Assembly: GCA_037074615.1 (NCBI GenBank)
Contig: CM073535.1
Location: forward strand, 8,905,001-8,969,000
Reading direction: 5' to 3'
Length of the DNA: 64,000 nucleotides
From: Leucaena leucocephala
Taxonomy: Eukaryota; Streptophyta; Magnoliopsida; Fabales; Fabaceae
Part shown: positions 1-13,880 of the stretch, piece by piece
Layout: every line of letters starts with the position of its first letter
Numbering within the stretch: the stretch's first letter is position 1
Notes under the pieces: model-generated
Seen by the model: only the letters and a program-made list of their open reading frames with translations
Database searches by the model: none
Told to the model about the DNA's origin: nothing
Program-made: the position numbers and the translations under genes

Positions 1-1050
1 TAAATATAATTAATTATCTCAAAGGAAAATACAATTGCTATTTATAATAAGTTGAGCCAAATAAATTGCCTTTCTACCGCTGCGAAAAAATCTTGACTTA
101 CATTAATACTCTTTCTGATATTTAATATAAGTATAAGTTAACTTTTTAAAAAATTAAAAAAATTAAAAAAATAAATTAATTATTATTAAATTTAGACCCT
201 TAATATAAATTTATATTTTGATAAAAAATAAATTTATATTATATACTCGTTAACTTACTTAGATTAGTCAACTAACTCTTATATTAATTATAATTAATTT
301 ATTTATTTAATTTTTTTAATCTATCTAAAAATATTAATTAATTTTTATATTAAAGATCACATAAGCATTACTATACAAGCAAAAAGCGAATGCTAATTTT
401 ATTCCCACGTATAAAATAAGTAACAAAGAAGATTAGGAAATAAGATCATTACAAAAACTAGCTACTTGGCTTGCTTGCTAAATTTGTTAAATTAAAAAAT
501 ATACTTTTTTCAGGTATTTAATTAAACTTATTTGAAAATTTTTGTAAGACGTCCCTCATTAAGAATCATCAACACCAATAATATATATATATATATAAAC
601 TTTAAGAACCGTACTAATTTTTTTAATATGACTATGTGATTGAATCAGATTTAAACATTATCATGACAAATTTAGGATAGCACTCCTGAAAGTATTTATT
701 ACATTTATATGAACTTGAACTTAAAATATAGTACTTAATAGGTCAAACTCCTTTTATTTAGATCAATGCATGTTGGTTAAAAAAAATCTTACTATTTATT
801 ATTAACTCTGATTGTATCATCCAAAAAGGAGTTAGATTGGGTGATTTTAATAAATTTAAAGGTTTAAAAATATTTGAATAAAATTAAAGAGCAGAGTTTA
901 GAAGGATATCATTGAAGGAAGAAGTTGACAAAAAATATTGCACATAATAATTTATACTAGTTTGGCCCAATCCAATTGGTCTATATCTAATCCCCAGACT
1001 CCTCTAAATTTTATACTATTCTCCAAGATTAGTTGGGCTTTTAGCGCCTC
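1..1050. other. AT-rich intergenic DNA with a dispersed AT repeat
   Basis: No coding sequence is supportable. Positions 130-355 carry an AT-rich block (runs of aattaattaa, ending in tttttatattaaag) that reappears in diverged form at about 10650-10835, so it is probably an old dispersed repeat. A short (TA)n tract lies at about 580-597. Confidence 0.6.
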
Positions 1051-1054
1051 AGTA

Positions 1055-1195
1055 CATCAATAGTGAGAATTTCTTCTCACTATCCTTTACAACCCGTAAG
1101 ATAATTACTAGTGAGAATCCCTCTCACTCCCCTTTAGAACCCTTAAGGTATTGTCCATGAGAATCCTCTCATTTCCCCTTACAATAGTAAAGTAA
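1055..1195 (+). repeat. Three imperfect tandem copies of a ~48-bp unit
   Basis: Three successive blocks each begin with a gtgagaat...ctcac-type short palindrome followed by ccttta-aaccc-taag. They start near 1062, 1110 and 1158. The surrounding text (ttggcccaatcc, agattagttgggctttt) reads like non-coding LTR-retrotransposon sequence. I could not delimit an element. Confidence 0.5.
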
Positions 1196-1739
1196 TATTT
1201 CACTCAAGACACTCACTTGAGCAAATCAAAAAATGAAATATAGATTTACAAATCTATCTCTTAGCCAAAGAAATTATGATACAAACTTAAGCTCAAAACT
1301 CTAAGTTTTTCTCTTTCAAGTATGTGGTATACTCTAAATTAAAGAAGAGAAACAGAGTGAAGCAAAGATACAATTTGCTAAATATGATTGAAGTATGTGT
1401 TGAGCATCTCTTGTTTTTCCTTACATCTTCTAACTTACTCAGCTTTCTCTTTTTTACTTATTCTTTTATAGTTGGGTTCTTCATAAACTCGTTAAAATAG
1501 ACGTTGATGAATATAGCAATTATTGATTACGTATGTATCAAACTTTTGGCTTTTTAATTGATCTCTTCGTTTGATCTTGTTTCCACCTGTAAATGATCTT
1601 GAAATATACTTTATAGAAGATATATAATTAGTGTAAGTATACAGCGCTTGTTTTTAAATGATTTAGAGTTAAAGATCAAGATTTGTCAAAGTTTATTTTT
1701 TTTTTATAAATCAGCTTGATTTATCAAAGTGTTTAACGA

Positions 1740-3240
1740 AGAGATTCCTTATCAAAAAAATCTTCGATAAATTACTAATAAATTGCTTTGAAATAGTCTT
1801 AAATATTATCGAGCAACACTTTGATAGCTAATATTATTGAAAATAATTTCTATAAATCTTTAATAAATTTCATTCAAATAGTTATGGATTTATCGAGCAG
1901 GATTTGGATAAATCAATATTTTGAAAAGCTCTTTGAAAAATATGCTTTTCAGACTTATCGATATTTATTTATCGAAGTATTCTTGCTAAATAGACTTTTT
2001 GAATAGCTTATCGATAAATATTGAAGAAGATTCTTTCAAACTTTTAAAATAGACTTTCAAGTATTCTGATCTTTTTCTAAATCATATAATATATTTGGAA
2101 ACCATAACTCATAAGGCCACTTAGCAATTCTTGTCAAGATCATTATTTAACGCATCATGACAAATCACAAGATCATAACCTCATTAAAATTATGCCGCAT
2201 ATTAGAATAAGGCTTATAAAGATCTTTTAGTAAATATGATCAAGATATAAATTTATATGAAGATCATTCATTCAATAAAATTAAAGTAATTCATATTCAT
2301 AAACTCAACAAAGTCATTCACATTACTATCAATTAGTTATTTAATATAATTCAATTTAAGTTTAACAGAAATATAAAGAGACATTTGATAATTTGTCTTA
2401 TTGAATATATTATCTATAAGAGCATAATAAATTAGATTTTGAATCTTTCAAAATAATCTTATCTTCATAAATTCATAATATATCAAACCATAGATAATTT
2501 AAATAAATCATCATCATTATAAACAATGAATTATTATCAAAATATTTATCAAATTAAAGCTTAAGTGATTTTAATTAAAACAAAAAACAACTTGTCTTTT
2601 TTTTTCTCAAATCATATATATTTTGCAAACCAAGTTTTCATATATCAATTTGAGAAGTAGAAAAATAAGATAATTCATTGTCAAAAGTTCCAGTGATAAG
2701 AATCAACTTGAAAACTCTTGCTAATCAAAATTTAAAGCTTTAAATTTTTATTTCTCTTATCATAAGTTTTTATAAATTCTCTTGTCAGATAATCTTTCGA
2801 TAAATTAAGCTTTGAAATTAAAATGTATTCTTTTTTAAAAAATAGAATTTATTGATCGAAGTGCTTATCGATAAACACATTGATCGAATAATATTTCAAT
2901 AAAAACTTTTATAAAATTATTTTCCTAAAAACTGAATCTTTATAAAACTTATCGAATGCTTCTTCGATAAATCATTCTATCTAATAAGTCTTCGATAAAT
3001 CATTCTATCGAATAAGTTTTCAAATAATTTCACTTCCAGTGCAATGATTCAGAATTTTCATAAATTAAATTCATATTGATTTATTAAAATATGTATCGAT
3101 AAGAATCCTTATTGAATAGGTCTTCAATAAATACTTTTCTAAAATCATATTTTTCTTCAAAAATTCTTTATCATTTATCAAAAAACTTATTAAATAATTG
3201 CCTTATCGATAAACTGATCGATAAATATTTTTTATCAATT
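1740..3240. repeat. Region dense in TCGATAAAT-type motifs, degraded repeat
   Basis: The motifs ttcgataaat, tatcgataaa and tatcgaata recur many times (for example 1760, 1955, 2010, 2795, 2865, 2960, 2990, 3100, 3205) in otherwise CpG-poor DNA. Spacing is irregular. The only ORF here, 61 codons at 1821-2006, is low complexity and not convincing. The block is best read as a decayed repeat of unknown class. Confidence 0.45.
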
Positions 3241-3249
3241 AAATTTTCT

Positions 3250-6200
3250 TTTTAAAATATTTTTAATTAATTATTATCATTAAAATATTAAAATCTAATA
3301 TTTATTAAGTGGAAATTAGTAGTATAGTTATCATTTGTCAATAATATTAATAATTATATTAATATATATGTAATAAATAGGAATATTTATGAATTCTGAG
3401 CAATTTATTGTTTTAGATTTGTGAAGTACAAGGTGACCCACCTAATTAATTGATTTAAAATACAATATTGCTCCATGTGGCGTAGATGTTGGATCTATAA
3501 ATATATGTTGACCACAATAAAATAAGTCAAATGTGAATGTAGCTTATTTTCAAAAAAAGCAGCTCATGATAATTATAATGAAGTGTACCTTCATCATATA
3601 GACTAACAACACTATATGCCATTGTTATCCCTACTACTTTGTTCAATTTTAAATATAGAAATTGGTTAAAAAATTTATTTATATCTTAAACATAAGATTT
3701 CAATTCAATTTATCTTTTAACTTTATAATTTTTTAAAATTTATTATCAATTGTGTATATTAAAAAAATATTATCCAATGATAGTTCCAATGAAAATTATT
3801 TAAAGTGGGTAATTCAGATAAATTAACACACATTTTTACTGATTTAATTAATTTTTTTAATTTTTATAAATTAATTATCTAATTTGTTGGAGTATTTGAA
3901 ACTAACAGTGTTGAAGTTAAACAGGTAATAAGTTGTTGAAAGATAAATTAAAATCATAACAAAGGCACAAAAGCATACCTAAATGATTTGTGATTGGGGC
4001 AAAATATGCTAAAGATTATTTCATAAAAATTATATACTTAAGAAGGATCAGTGATTTGGGCAAAATGGTCAAAGAACACAAACAAAAAAAAGTAGTCGAC
4101 TATAAGAACACTTATGGTCAATTTGAATAGGCTCATTGATCACCTTATTGATTTGTGATGTGAACCAGGTCTTTTTCAAAACACATAAATTGAATATTTT
4201 AACTATCATGATTTATTCAAATAAATATTCCAATACATTTTAATAAAGTGTTAAATTAATAATTGGTGCACCATAATTACATTTGAATATTAATTAATGT
4301 TAGTAATTAATCACCAAAATTTCTAACACGTGTAGCTTGGCATCATTATTCTCAAACTCTTACGTCGGATAAGCATTGATTCCCCTCATCAGAAAAAGTA
4401 TTATATAGAGGATATAATATTATATATATATATATATATTTAATTTTAAATATAATAACTAATTGAGAGATTTAATTTAGTATTAAATATAAAACTTTAA
4501 TATATTTTATTTCTTAAATTTATAAATATTTTTTAAATTATCTCTATTAATTAGATAAATTAAATAGGGATTTTTATCTAAAAAAATAATTTATAATATA
4601 AATAATTAAATATAATATTAATATTTTAAAAAAATTAACACATATTTATTATAATTAAATAATTTTTTAATATCTATAAATTAATTATTCAACAAAATAT
4701 ATCATAATATTCAAAGGTGATTTGTGTTTATTTGAAAAAATAATACAATAACAAATGATAATTTATCATTGTGCTTGTGTACTCTGCTACTTGCACTTTC
4801 AACCCTTGCTTTGACAAAATGACAATTGGCAATGAATTCCATAAACTCAAAATCAAATTTGTACCTATGAATCAATACTATTGGAAACAAGTGGTTATAT
4901 CCTAATGATAAGTAATTTTATTTATATATAAACATATCCATTAGAGTATATATAGCCAAGTGACAAGGTGTCTCCCTTAATTTTATATGAAAAATGTACA
5001 ATAAAAGAATTTATAAAAAGAGGAGGCTTATTACGGATAATATACTATAATATTTTAATAGTAAGAATGAAAAAGAGATGGCATGAAAAATTAATTTATA
5101 CAAAATTAAAATTTAATAATTTATATAATATTTATAGCATTCTTGTTATTTCTATTTAATGACTTTTGTTTTTAGAAAATTCAAGATATGATAATCACTT
5201 ATAGTTCCATTCATTCATATTTTCTAGCCATCACTTAACACTCTTATTAAATATAATTTTTTAAGAATAAATAGAAGTGGAATGAAGGGTTTCTATGTAA
5301 AAGATGAAATGAGGAATAGGTGATTGGGCAAGAATTGGAATGAGAAATTAGTCATTTTTTATTTTATCTAATTAAAAAAAATAGAATAATTATGGAAAAA
5401 TAAAAAAGTTTGGTTATGGAATCAATAATATTGGGAGACAAATAAACCCCTTTTAAAGGTTGATATTGAGTCTTGAGAAAAGGGAATAAAAACCGAAAGT
5501 GAGTGGAAGTCAAATCAAAATAGATGTAACGCACTTTCATAGAAAAGGCAATTCTAATTGATTTTGCAATTTTCAATTTCAATATATGTTTTTGTAAAAT
5601 TTTGGAAGAGGTAAAATTGAAATATATTTTTGTAGTGTTATAACTTTCAAATGAAAGAAAATAATTATAGAGTTCCAAGAATTGGCTTAGCAAATGAGGC
5701 ATTCAAACAAATTTTAATGGTTTAGATTATTTGAAGAATAAACAAATTATATTTAAGAAAATAAATAAACATTTTTAGATAACAAAATATCAAATTTCAT
5801 GGAAAGCGTTTATACTTATTTTCTAAATTGATATAATTCATTGAAAAAGATGACACTTAAGCATCTCTACAGAGATGACAATTACTTTAAAATATCTTTA
5901 ATATTAATTTTTTTTTTTAAATATCAAGGTGATCTACCTCTCTAAAATTATTGTTAATTTGCTTCAAAATAATATTCATGTTAGTCTAAACTATTCTTAA
6001 ATACAGAGGACAAATTATAATTAATGATGATGATTTAAAACTGATAAGTGTTAATGTTAATTTTTTATAAGAATTTTAATTTTAAAAAATTCAAATATTT
6101 TTATTTTATAATGGGTTTTAATTTTTCTTTTTGTCATAATTGATTTAGGTAATCTAATTACTTACTCCCTTTTAAAATAAAAATTAAAAAAATGGGACTG

Positions 6201-6680
6201 AAAGTTTTAATTTTTTAAATTTTCTTTATCCTAAATTTGTATAATCTCACTTTTTTTACATCTTTTTAAATTGAAGTAATTAACTCTACTCTCTTATTTT
6301 TTTGTAAACACATATATATTTTTATTAAAAATAATTATATTTAAGATATTATTATGCACTAAATTTAAATATTCCTCAATTCCCTTTTAACAACATTCTC
6401 CTTTAACAACACCTAACTTTTTTAATAGTTTGAGGTTCAAACTTCATAAATTAAAATTATCAATATTCAAATCTTAAAAATATTAAATATAAGATGATTA
6501 TCTCAAAAATAACTTAAAAATTCCCAAAAAATATATTTATCTTTTTATCATTTAAGCTCTATAAAATATTATAAATAGAAAAAATTCTGAAATATCATGG
6601 AGAAAATTAAAAACTTAATATCATACCAAACTTTTTTTTAAAAAAAAATTGAACCATTTAATTTCAAACAGTGCCTATGC
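3250..6680. other. AT-rich intergenic DNA, no gene seen
   Basis: The stretch is AT-rich with a (TA)n tract near 4420-4440. The longest ORF (5364-5702, minus, 112 codons) is rich in F, Y, I and L, has no recognisable domain and is what random AT-rich DNA yields. No RNA gene or element boundary could be supported. Confidence 0.6.
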
Positions 6681-6685
6681 AATGA

Positions 6686-7513
6686 ATGTTATATTTGATA
6701 TTTGATTGGAGAAAGAAGCGACCATGGATGAAGTTAAGAAATGAAGCTTGCATTAGAGTTTTTGGTTTGGAGGTCTTCTCGTGGAGTGAAAATTACAAAC
6801 AAGAGCATATCTTCCAACCCCATTTGCGAAATGTTCTTCTTTTCTCCAATCAGCAACCCCCAAGGTGTCATCATTCTCATTTCCTTCTCTCCTCCTTTAA
6901 TGGTTTAGGTTTCTTTGTTTGCTTTTTTTTTTTTTTTTTTTCCCTCTCTTTCTTCACTCTCTTCTTTCAACACGCTCTTGTGCTTGGTAGGTTGTGCCGT
7001 TGGCTCATGGGCCCGAAACTCCACTTCAAGTTTTAATGGTCTCTCACATATGGGGTCTTCTTCCTTCTTCCCTCTTCCCTCCTCTTCCCTTTACGTCTTT
7101 CTGTGCTTCTTCTTCGTTTTCGACCTGTCTTTCTTTGATTTAGGTTTCTTGGTCTTCAATTTCTCCTTCATGGCCACTGGTTTTTGAGATTTCTCTCTGG
7201 GAAATTTTGCTTTTTGGAATTGGGTTGCGCTGTGCCCTTTTGACGCAGCTCCTTGTGAGGTTATCTCGTCCTGCGGACGCATTTGAAGAGATCAAGAAAT
7301 CTTGTTTCAGGGACATAATTCGAATTTTCCCTTTTGAAATTTCAACTTTTTTTTTTAAAAAAAATATTATAAAAGTGAGCTAAGAAAGTTCGGTTATGTC
7401 CGGAACTGGGTTCTGTGGAAATTCTTGTTGAGCATGGTGTTTGGGAGGCATATTACTTGATTTTGGAAGTGATACTTTAGTACCTTCGTCTGGGAAGCAT
7501 TGGGACGCAGAAG
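6686..7513 (+). promoter_or_regulatory. Upstream and leader region of the F-box/kelch gene
   Basis: Base composition changes here from AT-rich to pyrimidine-rich (CT runs at about 6880-7100), as in plant promoters and leaders. A TATA-like TATTATAAAAG lies at 7365-7375, about 140 bp before the start codon. Transcription could begin just after it, or further upstream with a leader intron; the sequence alone does not decide. Short ORFs here are pyrimidine-run artefacts. Confidence 0.5.
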
Positions 7514-9688
7514 ATGGACAGAGTTATTCAACCTCCTTTGGTAATTTGCTTAATCGCTCTTCTTAAAGTTTCTCTTTCGTACGTATATATAATTCCTTCT
7601 TTGGTTGAGGTGTTAATACTCAGTTTTGTGGTTCTGATGCCTTTTAACTTTTGTTTCTTTGGAGCTGATGGGATTTCAAGTCTGGTTGAGTCTGTCCTTC
7701 TTGATGCTCTGTGATTATTATGGTTGGAATTTTGCCCTAATTTATTGATTTTAAATATCTTTATAAAATGGATTGTGGGCATGAGATGAAGACTTCTGGG
7801 ATCAATGCTTGAAGATCCTTGACTTTGCCATTATTAATTGAACTTTCTTCTGTTACCTTGTATATGTTGCCTTCAAATATTATAGGCTCAAGCTTGTTAC
7901 AAAGAGGTTTCCTAGTTCTTGAAAAATTATGATAGTCACATGCCAAGTGCCATCTCAGGGTTAAATGATTATTGTTGCATCCTCAATTATTGGGATTAAA
8001 ATAGATTTACCTACTAACATGGTCCAGCCAATTTTAGGCTTTAGATCTTTGTATACTGTGACCGTATTCTGTTTACATGTGATTGATGCAGGTACCATTA
8101 CATAAGAACATCAAATTCCTGATTGTAACTAATTCATGTTGGTCAAATTTCCTCATAATTTTCATCTAGCTGATTTCAGATATGAGTAAATGTGTGTATG
8201 TATTTTTCTTAATCTATGATATTGCTTCCGCCTATAGATCATCCAGTTATAAGTATATAAAGTGCTCTGACTGCTGCATCTCAGAATTGTTTGTATTGGA
8301 TGCTGAGATGCAGATGATATTTCATGTTGATTTCATATATTCCATTAGAAAACAAGATGTTTAAGTTGATTTGATTTTTCCGTTCAGAAAGAAGCTAAAA
8401 GAAATTTCTTTCACATTTGATTGTGCAGGTTGATACAACAGCATGTTTATGCAGGGTAGATACGGGCTTAAAAACTGTTGCTGGAGCAAGGAGGTATGTC
8501 CCTGGAACAAAGCTCTGTCTTCAGCCTGACATTAAACCCTCCATTCACCCAACTAGAAGCAAGGCATCACGTGGTGACAGAAGCCGTAATCAATCCCCTC
8601 TACTTCCTGGACTCCCTGATGATCTTGCCATTGCTTGCCTAATTCGGGTTCCAAGAGTGGAACACCGTAAACTCCGTCTAGTTTGCCGTAGATGGTATCG
8701 TCTCTTGGCTGGTAACTTCTTTTACTCACTCAGAAAGAGTCTTGGAATTGCAGAAGAATGGATATATGTCATTAAGAGAGATCGAAATGGGAAAATCTCA
8801 TGGCATGCTTTTGATCCTGTGTACCAATTATGGCAACCCCTGCCTCCCATTCCCAAGGAGTATTCTGAAGCTCTTGGTTTTGGTTGTGCTGTTCTCAGTG
8901 GCTGTAACTTATACTTGTTTGGTGGCAAGGATCCACAAAAGGGATCCATGAGACGTGTCATCTTTTATAGTGCTAGGACTAATAAATGGCACCGTGCTCC
9001 AGATATGCTTCGTAGGCGACACTTTTTTGGCTCATGTGTCATAAATAATTGTTTGTATGTCGCTGGAGGGGAGAATGAGGGAGTGCACCGGTCATTGCGG
9101 TCGGCTGAAGTTTATGACCCCAACAAGAATCGGTGGTCTTTTATCTCAGATATGAGCACCGCGATGGTGCCTTTCATAGGAGTTGTCTATGAGGGGAAGT
9201 GGTACCTGAAGGGACTTGGCTCTCATAGGCAGGTCCTGAGTGAGCTCTACCAGCCAGAGACTGATAGCTGGTGCCCTGTTTTTGATGGAATGGTCACTGG
9301 CTGGAGGAACCCAAGTACTGCCCTTAATGGACAGCTCTATGCTTTAGACTGCAAGGATGGCTGCAAACTTAGGATTTATGATGAGGTGTCTGATTCATGG
9401 AGCAAGCATATTGACAGTAAAATGCATTTGGGGAGCTCACGGGCTATGGAGGCAGCCGCCCTTGTTCCCCTCAACGGCAAGCTTTGCATCATCAGGAATA
9501 ATATGAGCATTTCTCTGGTTGATGTTTCCAAATTTGAAGATTTGAGAGGATCATCAGCTGAGCACTTGTGGGAAACTATTGCGGGAAAGGGACAGTTTAA
9601 GTCTTTTGTAACAAATCTCTTGTCTAGTCTTGCTGGCCGAAACCGACTCAAAAGTCACATAGTGCACTGTCAGGTTCTTCAAGCTTAG
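7514..9688 (+). CDS. F-box/kelch-repeat protein, At1g55270 (SAGL1)-like
   Basis: Two coding exons: 7514-7540 (nine codons, MDRVIQPPL) and 8429-9688; the 888-bp intron has gt...ag borders and is phase 0. The joined product is 428 aa, close to the roughly 434 aa of Arabidopsis At1g55270. The short first exon is supported by the homologue's similar N-terminus; reading exon 2 alone from 8417 would translate intron bases. An F-box lies at about residues 68-106 (LPDDLAIACLIRVP), followed by kelch repeats with paired glycines (YLFGGKD, YVAGGENEG) and tryptophans at about 150-300. Such proteins are substrate receptors of SCF ubiquitin ligases, and the Arabidopsis relative has been linked to wax and phenylpropanoid enzyme turnover. 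The substrate here is inferred by homology only. No stop or frameshift is seen. Confidence 0.95.
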
Positions 9689-10500
9689 GGTTTGTATAGT
9701 GCCCAAGAATCGAAATCGTACGTCAGCTATGACTTGCAGCACACCGTAGGGATCATGTTCTTCGTGAGAGGTGATACATAGATTACGAGACTCAAATCTC
9801 TTCCAGTGATTTAGGAGGAGGAAAAGTGAAGGGAGAAATAAAGACAAGACTCAGACCGGCTGATTGGTGGGTCCTGTTCCTACCTCTTTTTCCCGCTTCA
9901 CTTTCATCTCTAGTGTCACTGGAGAGGATCTACTCAAATAGATAATTTGTCTTGGTAATTTGAAGTACTTCGTTAGAGATTATAAGAGAATAGTGGGTCC
10001 CACCTCTGCGTGCACGGGCTCACAGAAGCGAAACCCACTACTTTCTTTCCACCTTTCTCTACTACATCTTATAAAGTGCTTCAGAGGATTCAAATTTGCT
10101 TAGTAATCACACTGCTACAGATATTGATAGGTAGTTATTACATGTTCAGAATTAAGTTGGCCATTTCCAAGTGATGTGAGGAATATCTCTCATGAGTAGA
10201 GAAGATCAACACTTACCCAACTTTTACATTTACAAGTGTGCACAACTATTCATGTGGCTGGCTTCTTTTTGTGTTTTGTTTGAGAACTCATTCAAAATGC
10301 CTATATAGTTGTGCGCAGTTGTGAATGTTTGAGTTTTGTAGGTACTATTGCTTGGGGAAGAAACTATTGATTGGTCAGGTGTAACCCATGATGTTTACAC
10401 ATCATTTGAAAAGTTTTAATCTTTGTATATAATTATGTTTCTGGTATGAAAATGTGATGATGTTGAGCAGAATTATATTATATCAAAAGTTGAACTCATT
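9689..10500 (+). other. 3' flank of the F-box gene with imperfect hairpin
   Basis: This is the likely 3' UTR and flank. Positions 9961-10083 can fold imperfectly. TAGTGGGT at 9991-9998 pairs with ACCCACTA at 10033-10040, TTATAAGA at 9980-9987 with TCTTATAA at 10067-10074, and TGAAGTACTT at 9961-9970 with the complementary stretch at 10074-10083. A second small inverted pair (gtgcacaactat / atagttgtgcgc) lies near 10238-10315. No known microRNA was recognised. Confidence 0.45.
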
Positions 10501-11865
10501 GGCATGATAACTATATGGTGTGTGGTTTTTGTTCTTAAATTTTCTTTTGAAGATTTTGTTTAGTCGATTTTTTGTGGACAGAAGGTCGTAGTCGTATGAA
10601 AAGAAAGTATGGTACTCCTCTTTAATAGAAGGAAGGATTAGTTGATTTTTTCTATTATAATTAAAAAAATTAATTAATTAAAATTAAATTAAATCTTTCT
10701 AAATAAATTCATATTATATATTATTTAATTTATCTAAATTAGTTAATTAATATTTATATTAATTATAATTTATTTATCTAATTTATTTAATATATTTAAA
10801 AAATTAATTAGTTTTTATATTAAGGATTGAAAGAATATTTAAAATAGATATGGTTGGTTTCATAAAGATTAAATAGAGTTTTATGTTAGTTGTTGAAAGT
10901 TTAATGCAATTATATTCTTTTATTTAGACTTACTATGGACTATAAAATATTAGCGGAGTTACTATACTTCAGAGAAAAAAAAAGAAGAAAAGAAAAAAAA
11001 TAGATTAGAGAATTGAAATGTTATGGTTGCATTTGTTTATTATATAATTGTTATTAGTTTTTTTAGTTAAAATACGATTAATGTATTATTTAGTTGGAAA
11101 TTTAATATGAGAAAATGACTGAGATTCTAAAGAATAAAATTAATTATTTTAAAGTTCAATAGCAACTAAGGAGCATATCAATAACAAATTTTAATATAAA
11201 AATAACAAATTTATGTTGTTCACCTATCATTAAAAGTTTTTAGTAGTCATGCCACCATTTAGTATTAAAAATAATATTTCTAAATTTAATTGCAAATTTT
11301 GATAACTATGAAATTTATACTTAATTTTATTTATTGAAGTTAAAATAAATACACTTGTTATAATATCAAGTGTATACCCCCTAATTAAACTTAATATAAC
11401 CACTTTCATTTTGGTAACAAGTTTCCCAACCTTCATCCATGTATATTCTACAGATGGAATCATGAAACTCACCTTTTGTTCTCTTTCACGCTTCTGAAAT
11501 ACGAAAGTTTTTCCTCACCTTTTCCCAATCATATAATATAGATAATAACTAAAGAGATGTTAATTCAAGTAGTAAGTGGTTTAATATAATTTAAGTGATA
11601 TCTAAATATAATCGAGGTAAAATTTAGGTAAGCTGAATGAGTAACAAAAAAAAATAATAATGTAGATAATAGTTGTGGTATTTTTGTCTGGAAGTATGTC
11701 GCAATGGGCTATGAAAAGTTTTTTTGAGGATTAATGTTGAGACAGTTTATAAACTGACATCTTAATTATGTGTTTTCTTAAAGATTTCTATTAAAGAATT
11801 TGAAAAATCCTGAGCACTTTTTTTTCTAAGTTAAATTTTTCTTTTCTTCAAAGAGTTACACTTCC
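10501..11865. other. AT-rich intergenic DNA
   Basis: It holds a second copy of the AT-rich dispersed block (about 10650-10835) also seen at 130-355, and otherwise no gene. The minus ORF at 11230-11472 (80 codons) has no recognisable features. Confidence 0.55.
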
Positions 11866-13880
11866 CTTAAAGGAGGATTATATATTTCATCATACATCAT
11901 ACATACATATTAATAAATATATATCTACAAGCTTCACTCAACTTAAACAAAATAGGTATAACTCTTATAGTTACTCTAGTTCCTACCTTCTCTACTCTAT
12001 CTATCACTACCCCTTGCCCTCTAGCCACTTGCCTTTGATGTATGTCATATAAAAAAATGGAGATTCAAATAATCTCAATTGTAACATATAATCTTTCATA
12101 TAAATATGCATAATTCACGACAGTATGCAAAATAAATCATGTAAATTCTCTAGCCAACATAAAATGTTGACAATTATCATGTACATATAGATACATGAAA
12201 CATTGATCTCTCAGCAAGTGACATTTATTATCTTATGAGCAACTAATCATCAAGATTGTAACTATGCTTGCGCATGTAAACTATGCTTCACACATATAAC
12301 TATGCTTGTGTATGTCAAACTATGCTTCACACATATAAACTATGCTTGTGCATGTCATACCATAGCACAAACAAACATGCAAGATCCATACAAATATATA
12401 TGAAGATAAAGAATTACTACATGAATCTCCTTCTTCCAATTTATCTCATTTTTCTTTCCCTTTTGCTGGATTTTTAGACGGACTTGGACAAATATCAAAA
12501 TATATACTATTATTTATGTAAGGTTTATTAATACTTAAACCTTAGTACCAAAACACTTACATAATAAACTTTCTTCATAACCCAAACCAACCCCTTAATA
12601 TTTTATTTAATTTCTTTCTTTTAACCTCTAGAGTTTAGAAAATTCTAACCCTTTATTAAGATCCTAAACATTTATACATTTTGAAAGTATTAGATTATGC
12701 TCATTTACAAAAGAATCCAATACTCTAATTCTTTATAACATTTTTATTTCTCTTTATGGCAAAATAACTCTTCACAAAGTCTCTGTAACTGTTCATCATG
12801 ACTAGAGGAAGGTTACATCGTGACAAATGTGAGGTCTCATATCAATTTTTTGAAACCATTCGTCGTGACGATAAAAGGTCTATATCCTGACGGATGAAGG
12901 AAACTTATATGAACATATTGTCTATGATAGTTAGTCAAGAATAGAGGAAGGTCACTGTGATGAATAAGATAAATTTTCTCTGACTAAGCTCTCTATTTTT
13001 AAGTTCTACTTATACAAAACATATGCATGTCACTGTCATTCATGAATCAGAACCCAAAATGGGTTAAACACTCAAGATTCACTGATTATAGTTTGATTAA
13101 ACTATTTTGAAACTTTGAGCTTTGATTTTAGAGAGTCCATAAAAGTTTACAAGATTCAAACCATAGCCTCCTCTAGTCTTAGAAACATAACCCATACCAA
13201 AGGCTACACATGTGGCAACCAACTCTTTTGATCTTAGTTAGATTTTGTGTTAAGAAGCTTAATACTTAACTTTTTCTTCATTTACTTGACTCTTACTCTC
13301 TCCCAAAGCTCTATCTTTTAATAAGTCCTAAAACTTCAACATGCAAAGCCGAGAGATGTCAAAGGTAGAAGATAGGGAAAGCTTACCTTGGTCGATGACA
13401 TTGTAAATTTAACCTCTAGTCACTCATTTGTCATCGCTCTTAGTCCTTCTCCAATTCTCTCTCTTGCTCTGCTCTCTGCTTTAGGGAAGAATAAGGAAAG
13501 CAGATGAAATGAAAGATGAAATGAAGACAATTTCATGAAGAAGGAGGAGATAGTTGGAAATGAAAGAGAATGAGGGAGTTACATGTGGAGAAGAGGGAAA
13601 GACATGTGCTTTGAAGAAGAATAAAAGAGTGACCAGTGAGAATGAAGGCTAAAGTGTCTACCTAAAAGAAATTATATATAATCCTTCTTTTAAATTTTTC
13701 TACAACTATTTGTCACGATAAGAGGTAACATACGTAATGACAAATATAAAGAATATTTTTTTTTAATTTTCTTAAAATTTTTATCTTTATAATTTTTTAA
13801 TTTCAATAAGTATTTTTGAGCATGATAATACATCATAAATTTATTTTTTGTTAAAATTTATGATGTTACAAATGTGGTCT
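11866..13880. repeat. Probable degraded LTR-retrotransposon non-coding region
   Basis: The text (repeated cgtcgtgacg-like words at about 12795-12970, long non-coding tract, terminal ...gatgttaca at 13862-13870) resembles non-coding parts of plant retroelements. No coding domain remains and the left boundary was not found. Inside are a small tandem array (about 12258-12362) and a hairpin at 13831-13865 whose arms are catcataaattt and aaatttatgatg. Confidence 0.4.
12258..12362 (+). repeat. Short tandem array around actatgctt
   Basis: Five copies of actatgctt alternate between two versions, one followed by cacacatata and one by gtgcatgtca or close variants, giving a unit of about 20-22 bp. It is visible directly in the sequence and no function is suggested. 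Confidence 0.7.

Noticed and set aside
5364..5702. 112-codon minus ORF
   Set aside because: Rich in F, Y, I and L with no motif, in AT-rich DNA where such frames arise by chance.
8417..8428. Start of the F-box gene at 8417
   Set aside because: These bases are the end of the intron (tgtgcag); the homologous N-terminus is encoded at 7514-7540 instead.
9961..10083. MicroRNA precursor
   Set aside because: The stem is interrupted and no mature plant miRNA sequence was recognised.
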